A stretch of DNA of 64,000 nucleotides, from positions 36,812,492-36,876,491 of the forward strand of contig CM077600.1 of assembly GCA_039654915.1 (NCBI GenBank), written 5' to 3'. Below are positions 25,482-37,805 of the stretch, one piece after another. The position numbers were made by a program, and so were the translations under genes. Position 1 is the stretch's first letter, and each line of letters opens with the position of its first letter. The notes beneath the pieces are model-generated. The model had not been told where the DNA came from and did not search any database. It worked only from the letters and a program-made list of their open reading frames with translations. The stretch comes from Aquilaria yunnanensis. Lineage: Eukaryota > Streptophyta > Magnoliopsida > Malvales > Thymelaeaceae.

Positions 25482-28400
25482 TGTCGTGCCCTAAACTGCC
25501 CCTGGCCTATTTGGGCCTGATTTTTTTTTTTTAAACATGCAGCGGAAGTTTTCATTACACAGAAGGGGCTTTTAAAACTCACTAAGACTTATGGGCACGA
25601 ACCCCAGGATACTTATCGGTACTAGCTCGTTAAGTTCTTTAATTAAGGTTAAGTTGATGTGCTCTCAGAAACAAGCTAGTGCCTATGTGGATTTCATGTG
25701 TTCATTTTCATGGTCTTTACCGAGCTTAGCCAAGAATATGCATGGCAACTAAAACACCAACTTAAGTTTAAAAACTTATTTTCATGCATATGCTTTGCAT
25801 GCTTATGCGTTTTGGAGTTCACTAGTGCACATAATCACTTAATGCCTTTAAATGCAACTAATGCTTAGGCATGTATTAATTCACATACGTGCATTTAAAT
25901 TTCTTATTAGCCAAACTTTACACAAGCATCCAATTTCATGCTTTTTCTAAGTTTACTTGCATGTTCTTTACTAAATGAGCATACATAGCCAAACATTGCA
26001 TGCTTTTAACATAGACATGGGCTTATGGGCCTTTTAGTACTTAACATGCATATGGCCCAAAATTAACCAAGAATAAAATCAAAATTTTTAAGTTCTTATT
26101 TAAGCCCAATTTCAACATGCTTCAAATTTCATGAAAACATAACCCATAAATTCATGCATGGGCCTTGGTAAGTCCACCAAGCAATAAAAATACCCGAAAA
26201 TGTCCAAGTCCATAATATAAGCCCAAAGCCAAGTTTTGGCCAAATTTTAGCTAAGTCCATAATTTGGTCACTAAAGTTAGACCAACAAAAACATGCTTAA
26301 AAGCAACCCATAAATTCACAAAGCCATGGAACACAAATTTCCACCTTAATAGACCTTGTTCCCACAATTCTAAGACTTCAAGTCCTGCACAGAAAGTCCA
26401 CATTTTTTTTAGCTTGTTTACAAGCAGCTTATATACTTAGAATACTTAGAATATTTTGAGCAATACCATACACAAATCCAACCTTAGAATACAGAAAGAG
26501 TACTCAAGACTCTTAGCTTGATCTTTCAAGCAAACCTTTACCTACAAAAGTAGAGTAGGGCGGGTGAGTTATAAAACTCAATAAGGATTCCGTGGCATCC
26601 AATGCCTAACTTATGGCCTCCAAGGCCTAACATATGCCAAGAATGTAATGGCAAAATAATCCTTATTCCTGCAAAGGAAACATAAAGACAAAGAAAACAA
26701 AAAGATACATGCATATAGCAATAATATCATAATCGGGGGTTAGCATGCACAACAAATCAAAGAAGCACACAAACACACCCCACTTAACACTTTGTTCACA
26801 GAAGGGCAGCAAGCATCCCTCAAGTTTTAGTTCATTAATTTCATATACTTAATGTTTTCGGAGAGCTCACTTAGCATAGGAATTAAGGTGGCCGCCTTAA
26901 CTCCTAGCCCATAATGCTTGCTTACTTAACTTAGCTCATGAGCAAAACAGAATTGCCGAAGCAATAACATAACTTAAGCCCTCTTAGCACTCCTAGGATC
27001 ACATGGTTCTTTGACCATCACCTAGGGGCCCGAATACTCACACAAAAAATCCATGGAACTAGGCCATGCAATAAAGTGAGTATAGGAATCCTTACCCACA
27101 ACACCGAAAGCTTTAGAAGCTTATTTTCCTTCGTTTTCCTTGCTTGTTGACTCTAGAAATTATTTTCTAGCATAAGAACCAAGATGGGCCGAATTTTATT
27201 AGTAACCATAAGATACCAAGAACACTTGGTGATTAACTCAAATAACACAAAATACCAAGAACACTTGGTGTACACTTACAGAACCTCACAGAAGAGGTAA
27301 GGCCAATTTCTTGTGCTTGATGTTCTTCAAGCTTTTTCTTGATTTCTTGCTTCTAATGAACTTAGGAACTCAATCACACAAAGAGCTCCTTGAGTGGAGT
27401 TTAAAACCTCCAAGAAATGGAAATGGCCGAATTTTCCTCCTTGGTTTTCTTTGAATTCTTCACCTGATTCTTGCTCTTTATGGTCTTAGAGCTTGAATTC
27501 AACCAAGAATACTTGGTTTTAATTTGAGAAATGATTATTTCTAGCTATGGACGAATATTTAGATGAGAAAAGAGTTGGAAATGTGTTTGGAATGATGAGA
27601 CTTGGTATGGAAGAAAATGGAGAGAGAATGAGAGAGTTTGAGAGCAAATGGCTTTGAATGAGTGGAGTGATTATGTTTTAATGTGTGGGAAGGTGATGGC
27701 CAGCCATATGGGAAGGAAAATGAGTGTATAATGTGCTTGGAAGGTGGGAGACAAGATTAAAAGAGATGAAGACTAATTGGAAGACTTTTGGGTAAGTTTG
27801 GTAGAAAAAGTCAAAAGTAGGTGAAGAAAGAATCCAAGGTAATGATTAAGGGTGGGAGGTGGATTAAAATAATAGGAAATTAATAATGTGTTTGAAATGA
27901 GTGGGAGACAAGATTTAATGGATGGAAGACTAATTGGAAGACTTTTGTGTAAGTTTGGTAGAAAAAGTCAAAAGTAGGTGAAGAAAGAATCCAAGGTAAT
28001 GATTAAGGGTGGGAGGTGGATTAAAATAATAGGAAATTAATAATGTGTTTGAAATGAGTGGGAGACAAGATTTAATGGATGGAAGACTAATTGGAAGACT
28101 TTTGTGTAAGTTTGGTAGAAAAAGTCAAAAGTAGATGAAGAAAGAATCCAAGGTAATGATTAAGGGTGAGAGGTGGATTAAAATAATAGGAAATTAATAA
28201 TGTGTTTGAAATGAGTGGGAGACAAGATTTAATGGATGGAAGACTAATTGGAAGACTTTTGTGTAAGTTTGGTAGAAAAAGTCAAAAGTAGGTGAAGAAA
28301 GAATCCAAGGTGATGACTAAGGATGGGAGGTGGATTAAAATAATAGGAAATTAATAATGTGTTTGAAATGAGTGGGAGACAAGATTTAATGGATGGAAGA

Positions 28401-28868
28401 CTAATTGGAAGACTTTTGTGTAAGTTTGGTAGAAAAAGTCAAAAGTAGGTGAAGAAAGAATCCAAGGTGATGACTAAGGATGGGAGGTGGATTAAAATAA
28501 TAGGATTTGGAGGAAGGTGACATAAAATATTGGGAATTGGAGGGGCATGGCTGGCTAAGGCATCCAAAGCCATTAAAATGGCATAATTCCCCCTTTAGTC
28601 CTCCAACTTTCTAAATTTGGGCAATTGAGCCCAACCACTAAAAATCCCTTTGTTCAATTTAGTCCCTCATCTTTAAAAACCACCATTTTCATTACTATTT
28701 CTCTTGGCCTAAGCCAAGCTTATTTTTAAGATGTTCAACACTCAATTATGCACATGCCATATTGTCTTCTCAATTTAATTGAGCTAAATTCCTAATTAAG
28801 GAAAAATTCTTATGCTCCAAATCCATTTAACCCGGGACCTAATCACTTTGGATTGTCCGGGCATTACA
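25482..28868 (-). mobile_element. 3.4-kb probable solo LTR
   Basis: It begins TGTCGTGCCC and ends GGGCATTACA, and is flanked on both sides by GTTCT (25477-25481 and 28869-28873), a perfect 5-bp target duplication. No internal direct repeat of the ends was seen, so it is one LTR, not a whole element. Read on the minus strand it starts TGTAATGCCCGGACAATCC and ends GGGCACGACA, which resembles long LTRs of plant Ty3/gypsy elements, so minus is the likely sense. It includes a 157-bp tandem array at 27730-28504. No coding frame. Confidence 0.75.
27730..28504. repeat. 157-bp tandem repeat, ~5 copies, inside the solo LTR
   Basis: The motif GTGTTTGAAATGAGTGGGAG recurs at 27888, 28045, 28202 and 28359, exactly 157 bases apart. 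A more diverged first unit starts near 27732. The later units are almost identical, so the expansion is recent. Confidence 0.92.
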
Positions 28869-28988
28869 GTTCTAGTAGGGCCAAAATCCATAATGAACCC
28901 TCAAACTCGACCAAAATGTAAAAATAGCTCCTTGAAAGTTGACTCGGCATACAAGAGGCCTCACACTCGCTAAGTCAGTACACTTAAG

Positions 28989-29495
28989 TTGGGATGATTA
29001 TTCGGTTTGTTCAGTTTAAATCGAACCGAATTAGTTAGTTTATTCAATTTTCGATTTTGGATGCTAAGAAACCGAATTAACCGAATTAGTCTATAAAAAC
29101 CGAATTTAAACCAAACCGAAATATTTCGGTTCAGTTTGGTTCAAACCGAATTAACCGAAAAAATGGTAGTTAAATTCTATAAGAGATGAAATGAGATAAA
29201 GATATTATTTTTCTTTTCAAATTTCATTCAATATAGAATATTCATTGTTCATGGAAAGAAAGAAAATAAGAATCCAAGCTAATTTGGGTTACTTGGTAGC
29301 ATTATTGTTCATGAAACAAATAAAAAAAATTTTGGTATAAAAAATTTCGGTTATTTCGGTTACCAAATTCTAAAACTGAAACCAAAATTTTTGTTATTCG
29401 GTTTCAACCGAAACCGAACGAAATTACCAAATTAAACAAACCGAATTTCAAAATTATTTCAGTTTTTTCGGTTTGAGCCGAATACTAATCACCCC
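28989..29495. mobile_element. Inverted-repeat element D rich in AACCGAA, 10-bp target duplication
   Basis: The perfect duplication TACACTTAAG flanks it (28979-28988, 29496-29505). The left end GGGATGATTATTCGGTTT pairs with the right end GCCGAATACTAATCACCCC. The arms are packed with CCGAA/TTCGG motifs (AAACCGAATTAACCGAA). No ORF. Fits a hAT-like or MULE-like MITE; the 10-bp duplication leans to MULE. Confidence 0.8.
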
Positions 29496-29841
29496 TACAC
29501 TTAAGCGCTTATGTCACCCTCCATTATTATCATCTGTGTTTTCTTGGATGTTTCATGAAATTTTGGACAAAATATCAATAATTATTTGGAGAATCACAAA
29601 AACCTTAAGATTTGGTATTACTTACATTTTTCCCTTTTATTTTTTGAAACCCTATATTTTACCCCTACCTTTTCTACACTTCCTAAAAGAAACATTTGAG
29701 ATCATAATTTAAATTATATATTAGCTATCTTTTAGTCATTTTAATTTTTTTAAATATTTTTTAAAGTTAATAAATATTTTAAATTATTAATTATTCTTAT
29801 TTGTTAGGATTTTAGAAGTTGCTACATAATAGTGTAAAAAT

Positions 29842-30919
29842 GGGTAAATTGTACATGTGGCCCCTAGTATTTTATTATTGTCCTATTTTGGACCATAACA
29901 TCAAAATCTCATATAGGACATTCTTAACCTCAATTTTTTGTTCTATTTTAGACATTTTTGCAGACGGAAAGTGGTAAAATTGACGAAACTTGCCATATGG
30001 CATGTCAATGTAGGAGATTTGCCACAGTGGCACTAATGTGGAATAGGAAGAAAGAAAAAAGTATAAAAAGTAAATAGCAACTTAGATCCTTAATTTTTCA
30101 CTTCCTTCCCTTAAAACCCTAACTTTTCATCAACTGCCGCTCCTATCTCTTAAAACCCTGGATTACCGATGGGCTACTACTCCCCTTAGCTCACCGTCTT
30201 TCCTTCACCGCACCACCATCCCCTGTCAAATCCGCCAGTCCTAAGCCACCATCATCCCCTATCTCCCTCCGTAGCTGAACCCTAAACTTGCTTGAACACT
30301 TTCCTGGTTTTTTCTGTCGGCCAAAATGCATTGGGAGGCAGTGATGGAGAACGAAATCAAGGACAGTTTAAGAGGCAAGCACAATCAATGGGAGAATCAA
30401 ACAGTGAGCGAAATCGAGAATGGTGGAGGTGAATGGAGAATGAAATCAGGGGTGAAATCGAGGGTTGAAACAGAAAGTTAAAATTGAGGGTTGAAATCGA
30501 ACGACATTTGAGGGTGAAATCGAAGGTTGAAACCAGGGGTTGAAATTGGGCGAAATAAAGTAGCAATCGGATGCAATCGGCCAACATTAGAGGAGGTGGG
30601 GGAGGGAGGAGAAAGGAGAGATATGGGCTAACCCCACATATGCCTTAAATTTCTTCATTTTTTTGTAGCATAAGCCTTAAATGTCTAATGTGGCAAATTG
30701 CAGGTATCTATAGCTAGTGATTCACTGTGCCACATGGCCAACTGCCCCTAACTGGCTTGCCATATGGCAATTTCCATTATTTTTAATACTTTCTGTCTTC
30801 CAACGTTTTAAAATGGAACAAAAAATTAAGTTTAAGGACGTTTCATATGAAGTTTTAAAGTTAGAGTTCAAAATAGGATAATAATAAAAGATTATGGGCT
30901 ATGGGTGCAATTGACCCCT
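29842..30919. mobile_element. Long-TIR MULE-like element E with 9-bp target duplication
   Basis: Arms of about 200 bases are inverted repeats: GGGTAAATTG at the left against GGGGTCAATTG at the right (reverse complement), with shared TTTTATTATT, TCCTATTTTG and AATTTTTTGTTC. The flanks TGTAAAAAT (29833-29841) and TATAAAAAT (30920-30928) match at 8 of 9 bases. The GC-richer centre (30100-30600) has a CCACCATCATCCCC-type stretch and, at 30440-30550, several copies of GGGTTGAAATCGA-like units. The centre may be captured gene DNA. No transposase. Confidence 0.78.
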
Positions 30920-30928
30920 TATAAAAAT

Positions 30929-31447
30929 AGGATGTAAAGTGCAAGTTTTCAAAAAAAGGTAAAGTACAAGTTACGTTAACAATTATAGAAATTTTTGTAG
31001 TTTCTCCTAAATTATAACTTATATAATGTCCTTCACATTTTAATAATTTTAACTTGGTTAAAATTCGACGTCACGCTTTTCCACTCTGCAAACGCCGCCT
31101 CCATGTTTCGGGAGCACAGCTTCACTATTGTTGTCACAAAAAGTTCCCCCTTACCCACTACTCATATCTATCCCTTCCACCTCCTATGGCGCAGGATATC
31201 AACCGATTAGCTTGAACTTTCGGGTCTTGAGGTCAAGGACGGAATTCAAGAACAGTAAGTCATGAAGTCTGGGTTGATGTTGTTGCCTTCTTGTAGGCGA
31301 TGTTAGCATGGAGCGGGTAGTGAGCTTCGGTCATTAAGCTGGAGGATGATGGGTTGGGTTGGTACAAAGGAAGAACCTTCCTCTCCCAAGCGACCTTTTC
31401 CATAGTAGTGTTGTTGGAGTCGCTGCCATGGCCGTTCATGTTGCTCC
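30929..31447. other. Target region of the Copia insertion, with a possible minus-strand coding remnant
   Basis: On the minus strand an open frame runs from the insertion site to about 31260 and contains MEKVAWERKVLPLYQPNP and EAHYPLHANIAYKK. Removing the Copia element joins this to 37415-37450, where the same frame stays open (LLVGGSNMNGHGSD across the junction). The product is not recognised. The insertion may have split a small gene or a captured fragment. Confidence 0.35.
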
Positions 31448-32096
31448 TATTGTCAAGTATTTCAAAAGACATATCCCACATTGTTTGGACAAGGAAAGCT
31501 TCTAGACTTTATAAATTACCATGCCCAAGTTGGCTAGGTAAGAAAGAAAGTAGTAATGGGCTCGCGCGTACAAGATGAGCCAAAACAGTGGGAAGAGCCC
31601 GATTTGACCCCCTGCGTGCAAAGTATCACGATGCCAGGTCCAAGTCAATTTTTACATTTTCCTGAATTTACTTTTTTACCCTTACCCGGAAAACTTGTTT
31701 TTCACATGTTGGAAATCAAAACCGGCTCAACGTACAAAATCATAACCGATATTAATTTTTTAACTTCCAACATTACTACCCCAATGTTCAAATTCGGACC
31801 ACTGCTACCTATAAATACCCACCCCCACTCCACTTTCAGATTACCCCGCTTTTGAACTCTCTCTTCTTTCCCCCTCCTGCTCTGATCCTCGCTGGTTTTT
31901 GTGTTTCTGCTGATTCCTAGAGTATTCTGGGTGTGAGTGCACACTTCTCGGAAAACCTGTTGTATCCTAGGGGATTTTCATAGACTTGTTCTCCTGCACG
32001 TTTTGGAGAGTCGCGAGCTATAATCCTTGAGGACAGTATATACACACATCAGGTCGCTGGTGGTTCGTGATTGTTGTAACTCAGTTTTTTCCAACA
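31448..32096 (+). repeat. 5' LTR of the Copia element
   Basis: It starts TATTGTCAAG (the other LTR has TGTTGTCAAG, so the second base has mutated) and ends TTCCAACA. TATAAATA at 31810-31817 is the probable TATA box. Confidence 0.92.
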
Positions 32097-32113
32097 ATCT
32101 CAAGGATTATAGC

Positions 32114-35100
32114 ATGAATCCGAACCACAACAATGGTGCTCCAATCATCGATCCTTTGGACATTGTCCAAGAAGAGCCTGCTGATATCGAGGCTGAAGCT
32201 GCCAACTGTGAGAAAGCTCTTGCAACTACAATTGCGCAAATTGATCGCGAGAAAGATCCCGACCTTGCTGCTGCTTGCGGTAGGGCGCTCGCTGATGCTC
32301 GATTCTACATGAAAGCTGCATCCAATGCCAGGATGCCGATTCTTCCAACCCCTCCATCGACATTAGCAAAGCCATTCCCTGACATTTTAAAAATAGAAGT
32401 GTTTAGTGGAGAAAACTACAAGAGATGACAGGAACGCATTTACATGCTGCTAGATGTGCATGGAGTTGCTTTCGCACTGAATGAGTCCAAACCGACTGGC
32501 CCCAAGCTGCAGGAGTCTTGGACTTATGCAGATAAGGTATGCCGTCACACAATAATTTCAACTTTATCTAATGAATTGTTTGATATCTACATTAAGTACA
32601 AGGAAGCAAAGGAAATATGGGAATCCATGCTGCTCAAATACACAGCGGAGGATGCAGGCAAGCAAAAGTTCATGATCGGGAAATTCTATCGATGGGAAAT
32701 GGAAGATGAGAAGGATGTAAAAACACAAATCAATAAATACCACAAGCTTTTGAAGGACTTGAAAGGAGAAAAAATCACATTACAAGAAGAGTTCGTAGTT
32801 GGCTTGTTGATTGAGAAACTGCCACCATCATAGAGAGAATACAAGCAACAACTAAAGCTAAAGCACAAGCACAAGCAGTTGTTTTTGGCCGACCTAATCA
32901 CTCACATCATCATCGAGGACACCAATAGGAAGGAGCAGCGCATAGCTAAAGGGAAGCAATTGACCTCCAGTGCCAATCTCGTCAACTCCAAGAAGTACAA
33001 TCCAAAACCGAAACCCAACAATAACTTCAAGCCAAGACCAATGCCAGCCAATAATGATGAAAAAAAAGTGCCGCCTTGCTTCATCTGTGAAAAAAATGGG
33101 CACTTTGCTCGACAGTGCCGGAAAAGAAAGCACTTTGATAAACCTCCTAAGCCAAGGGCAAATCTAGCTCATGGGGATGATGATGATGACATCATTGCTG
33201 CAGTAGTTTCACAAACATACCTTACTGCTAATTCAAAAGAGTGGACGATAGATTCTGGTGCCACCAGACATATTTGTGGCAACAGAAATGCATTTTCCTC
33301 CTATACTCCACTAGGAGAAGACGTTGAAACAGTGTATCTTGGTGACTCCCGAGGTACACCAGTTCTGGGCAAGGGTAAGGTACTTCTGAAATTGACATCT
33401 GGAAAGACACTAGCTCTAAGCGATGTATTGCATGTACCCACCATAAGAGCCAACTTGGACTCCGTGTCTTTGCTGATGAAGGCTGGCATCAAGGTCATAT
33501 TTGATTATGACAAGATAGTCATGACTAGAAACAATAATTATGTGGGCAATGGTTATTATAACCAGGGTCTCTTTATACTGAGTGTTTCTAATATCATCAA
33601 TAACAATGATGCAACTTCTTCTGCTTACTTGGTTGAGTCTCTTGATTTATGGCATGCTAGATTAGGACATGTGAGTATATCTTATTTGAAAAAGATGCAA
33701 TCATTAGGTTTAATCACATCCCCTAGTAACACAAGTTTTGATAAATATGAAATATGTGTTGAAACTAAGTCAACAAAGAAAACTTGTGCTTCAATTGAAA
33801 GAGAATCAGAATTATTAAGTTTAATTCACACTAATCTTGGTGATTTGAAACATACTATGACTAAAGGAGGAAAAAGGTATTATGTGACCTTCATAGATGA
33901 TTTCTCTAGATTCACCAATGTTTATTTGTTAAGAAACAAAGATGAGGCTTTTGATATGTTTTTTTTGTATAAGTCTGAAGTGGAAAATCAATTGAACAAA
34001 AGGATTAAAAGAGTTAGATCAGATAGAGGAGGTAAGTTTTTATCGTTTAATGATTTCTGTGAAAAAAAAAAGATAATTCATGAGTTAACTCCACCATACT
34101 CTTCTGAATCAAATGGTATAGCTGAAAGAAAAAATAGAACTTTGAAAGAAATGATGAATGTCATGCTTGTTAGTTCTTCTGCTCTTGATAATCTTTGGGG
34201 AGAAGCTATCTTATCTGCTTGTCATTTGCAAAATCGAATTCTTTCTAAAAAGACTGATATAACTCCATATGAAATATGGAAGGGTTATCCCCTAAACTTA
34301 AAGTACTTAAAAGTTTGGGGATGTCTTGCAAAGGTTATGATTTCTGAACCAAAAAAGCGTAAAATTGGATCAAAGACATCCGATTGCATATTTATTGGAT
34401 ATGCAGAGCATAGTGCTGCATATAGATTTTTAGTGTTGAGAAGTGATGTATTGGACTGCAACACCATAATCGAAAGAAAAAATACTGAGTTTTTTTAGCA
34501 TGTCTTTCCTTTGAAGAAGGAAAAGATTTCTCGTGCCTCCACCGATGAAAATATCCCTGAACATCAAGTGGAAGATTTGAGAAGGAGTAAAAGAAAAAGG
34601 AAAGAGAGTTCTTTTGGACATGACTTTTACACCTACCTTGTAGATGATCCCATAACTTTTAACCAGGCAATTTCTTTGAAAAAATCTGTTTTCTGGAAAG
34701 AAGTAATTCAAAATGAAATAGATTTTATTTTACAAAATAAAACATGGGATTTGGTAGATTTACCACCTGGTGCTAAACCCATTGGTTATAAATGGATTTT
34801 CAAAAGAAAACTTAAGCCTGATGGCTCGGTTGACAAATATAAAGCAAGATTGGTAGCAAAAGGATTTACTCAAAAAGAAAATGTTGATTATTTTGACACT
34901 TTTGCACTAGTTTCTAGGATTTTTTCAATAAGAGTTTTATTTGCCTTGACTTCTGTACATAAACTTATTATACATCAAATGGATGTTAAAACTGCTTTCT
35001 TAAATGGGGATCTACAAGAGAAAATATATATGGTCCAGCAAGAAGGCTATGTTGTTTCTGGACAAGAAACAAAGGTGTGCAAGTTGCGAAAATCCTTATA

Positions 35101-36184
35101 TGGATTAAAGCAAACACCTAAACAATGGCATGAGAAATTTGATCAAGTCTTGTTACGTAATAACTTTTCAACTATTGGAGTTGATAAATGTGTTTACACA
35201 AAACTTAAAGGTGGTGAATGTGTAATAATTAGCCTCTATGTGGATGATATGCTCATTTTTTGAACTACTCTTGAAATAGTTGAACACACCAAAAGCTTCC
35301 TATCTTCACAGTTTGACATGAAAGATCTAGGGGAAGCTAGTGTAATTTTGAGTGTTAAAATCATAAGGAAAGAAAGTTGCTTAATGTTGTTACAAGAGCA
35401 CTATGTTGAAAAACTTTTAATGAAGTTTAACTATTTTGAGATGACACTTGTGAGCACTCCTTATGATGCAAACACACAATTAAAGAAAAGTAAAGGTAAA
35501 AGCGTTGCTTAACAAGAATATGCACAAATTATTAGAAGTCTCATGCACCTAATGAACTTCACTCGACCTGACATAGCTTATGCTATGTGTAGATTGAGTA
35601 GATATACTCAAAATCCAAATAAAGAACATTGGAATGCTCTGGTAAGAATTATGAAATATCTAAAAGGTACCATGAAATATTGTATCATGTATAGTGGTTT
35701 TCCCTCTGTACTAGAAGGGTACAGTGATGCTAATTGGATTTTTTACTATGATGAAACCAAATTTACTAGTGGGTACATTTTCACTCTTGGTGGTGGAGTT
35801 GTGTCTTAGAAATCTTCAAAGCAAACCATCATTGCCAGATCTACTATGGAGTCAGAATTTATAGCCTTAGAAATGGCTGGAAGTGAAGCTGAGTGGTTGA
35901 AAAACTTCTTAACAGATATACCGTTGGGTATAAAGCCAATGCCTTCTGTGTCTATGCATTGTAATTGCCAAACGACAATAGCAATTGCAAAAAATAAAAC
36001 TTACAATGGCAAAAATAGACACATTCGATTAAGACATGATGTTGTAAAGCAGCTGCTTAATGATGATGTTATATCGATCGATTATGTAAAGTTAGAAGTG
36101 AATTTGGCCGATCCTTTGATTAAACCTCTGGAAAGGAAAATGATATATGAAACATCGAGGGGAATGAGACTATTGCCAACCTGA
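32114..36184 (+). pseudogene. Copia gag-pol, one frame broken by six stops
   Basis: A single reading frame runs from ATG at 32114 to the stop at 36182-36184, with no frameshift but premature stops at 32426, 32831, 34496, 35261, 35510 and 35807. In order it shows: gag; a CCHC zinc knuckle (CFICEKNGHFARQC, about 33082); protease (DSGATRHICG, about 33250); the integrase HHCC region (WHARLGH, about 33652), in which one Cys is replaced by Tyr; the integrase core (FIDDFSR, NGIAERKNR), whose first expected Asp is Asn; reverse transcriptase (KWIFKRKLKPDG, LYVDDMLIF) and RNase H (GYSDANW). Several stops fit G-to-A change. The element cannot make a full polyprotein. Confidence 0.95.
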
Positions 36185-36759
36185 GTCAATAGTGATGGTA
36201 ACCCAACCTATATGATTGGAGATCCCATGAATTAGGTTCATATGGGTAATAACAAGTCACTGTTAGACCTGGAAGCATTATCGAAACTTTTCCTTAAAGG
36301 TCTCTCCTATGGTGTAGATAATGCAAATACTGCATTTACTAGAGGATGAGCAAAAAGCTCTTAATGATTTATATAAGCCATGATGGGTAGTGTATTTATG
36401 CAGTATACACTTGATGAAATCACCTATATGGGTATAGGAGTGAAGCCGCTCCTATGAGATTTGTGGCAGAATCTGTAAAGCATTCATGAAAACCAGGACA
36501 TGCGCATGGTCGATAAGCGCAACACCGCGATGAACAGCAGAAATTGTGGGGGTGTAATGTGATCAATGAATCATTTAAATTACAAAAGGGTATTTGGTTC
36601 ATAGAAACTAAATGCTTCACCAAGTACTCTGTAATTTAAGTATCATTGGCTCTAAGACTGGTTTATAGTCTAATAGACACCAGCCATGATGCATTGCATT
36701 CTTGAGCTTGAAGCCAGCAAGAAACCTTGAAGTAATGCCTTTTGAAATATGTGGGGGAT

Positions 36760-37409
36760 TGTTGTCAAGTATTCCAAAAGGCATATCCCATATGGTTTGG
36801 ATAAGGAGAGCTTCTAGACTTTATAAGTTACCATGCCCAAGTTGGCTAGGTAAGAAAGAAAGTAGTAATGGGCTCTCGTGTTCAAGATGGGCCAAAACAG
36901 TGAAAAGAGTCCGATTCCCCCCCCCTGCGCGCAAAGTATCACGAGGCCCGGTTCAAGTCAGTTTTTACATTTTCCTGAATTTACCTTTTTACCTTTACCC
37001 GGAAAACTTGTTTTTCATGTGTTGGAAATCAAAATGGGCTCAACGTACAAAATCATAACCGATATTAATTTTTTAACTCCCAACATTACTACCCCAACGT
37101 TCAAATTTGGACCACTATTACCTATAAATACCCACTCCCACTCCACTCTCAGATTACCCCGCTTTCGAGCTCTCTCTCCTTTCCCCCTCCTGCTCTGATC
37201 CTTGCTGGTTCTTGTGTTTCTGCTGATTCCTAGAGTATCCCGGGTATGAATGCACACTTCCCGGAAGACCCGTTGTATCCTGGGGGATTTTCGCAGACTT
37301 GTTCTTCTGCACATTTTGGAGAGTCATGAGCTATAATCCTTGAGGACAATGTATACACGCCTCAGGTCGCTAGTGGTTCGTGATTGTTGCAACTCAATTT
37401 TTTCCAACA
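36760..37409 (+). repeat. 3' LTR of the Copia element
   Basis: It starts TGTTGTCAAG and ends TTCCAACA, and matches 31448-32096 along its whole length at roughly nine bases in ten. Confidence 0.93.
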
Positions 37410-37414
37410 GCTCC

Positions 37415-37805
37415 CGCCCACTAGGAGGAAGATGTCGTGGTAGGTTGTGAGAAAAAAGCTTGGGTTAAAATTGTTATGTGGAGGAGATCATCCAAGTTAC
37501 AATTTATTGGCATTTCAGTGTATAGCATTGTGAAAAGTTGCGAAAACAAGCACGTTAGTAATGGAGGATGATGGAAGGGCTTAAAAGTGTCCCGATTCAG
37601 CGAGTTCGAGGGCTTACGGCAGCCGATTTAACGTTTGGGAGCTATCTGTCCGTTTTATTTAAGTTTGAGGGCTAATTATGGTTTTTGGCCCTGCCGCCAA
37701 TGGTCCAGTACGCAGAAACTCACCGGCGACCGCTGAGCTGAGGCTGAGACAGAAGAATTTCCTCATTTCTCGGCTTCATAAATCGAGCAAGAAAACGCAG
37801 GGAAA
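37415..37805. other. 5' flank of the RimP-like gene
   Basis: It presumably holds the promoter and 5' UTR of the gene starting at 37806. No clear TATA box was found. The first 30-40 bases continue the possible minus-strand coding remnant cut by the Copia element. Confidence 0.4.

Larger units (their letters stand above)
31448..37409 (+). mobile_element. Complete but inactive Ty1/Copia LTR retrotransposon
   Basis: Two LTRs of about 650 bases flank a gag-pol region in the plus direction, and a perfect 5-bp target duplication GCTCC surrounds the element (31443-31447 and 37410-37414). A purine-rich tract GTGGGGGAT lies directly before the right LTR. The order gag, protease, integrase, reverse transcriptase, RNase H defines Copia. 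The LTRs differ at several percent of sites by eye, mostly by transitions, so the insertion is not recent. Gag-pol is interrupted by six stops. Confidence 0.95.

Noticed and set aside
25482..28868. A full non-autonomous LTR element instead of a solo LTR
   Set aside because: No direct repeat of the two ends and no primer site or purine tract were seen inside.
31354..31578. 74-codon plus-strand frame at the left edge of the Copia element
   Set aside because: It spans the insertion border and continues into LTR sequence, so it cannot be an ancestral gene.
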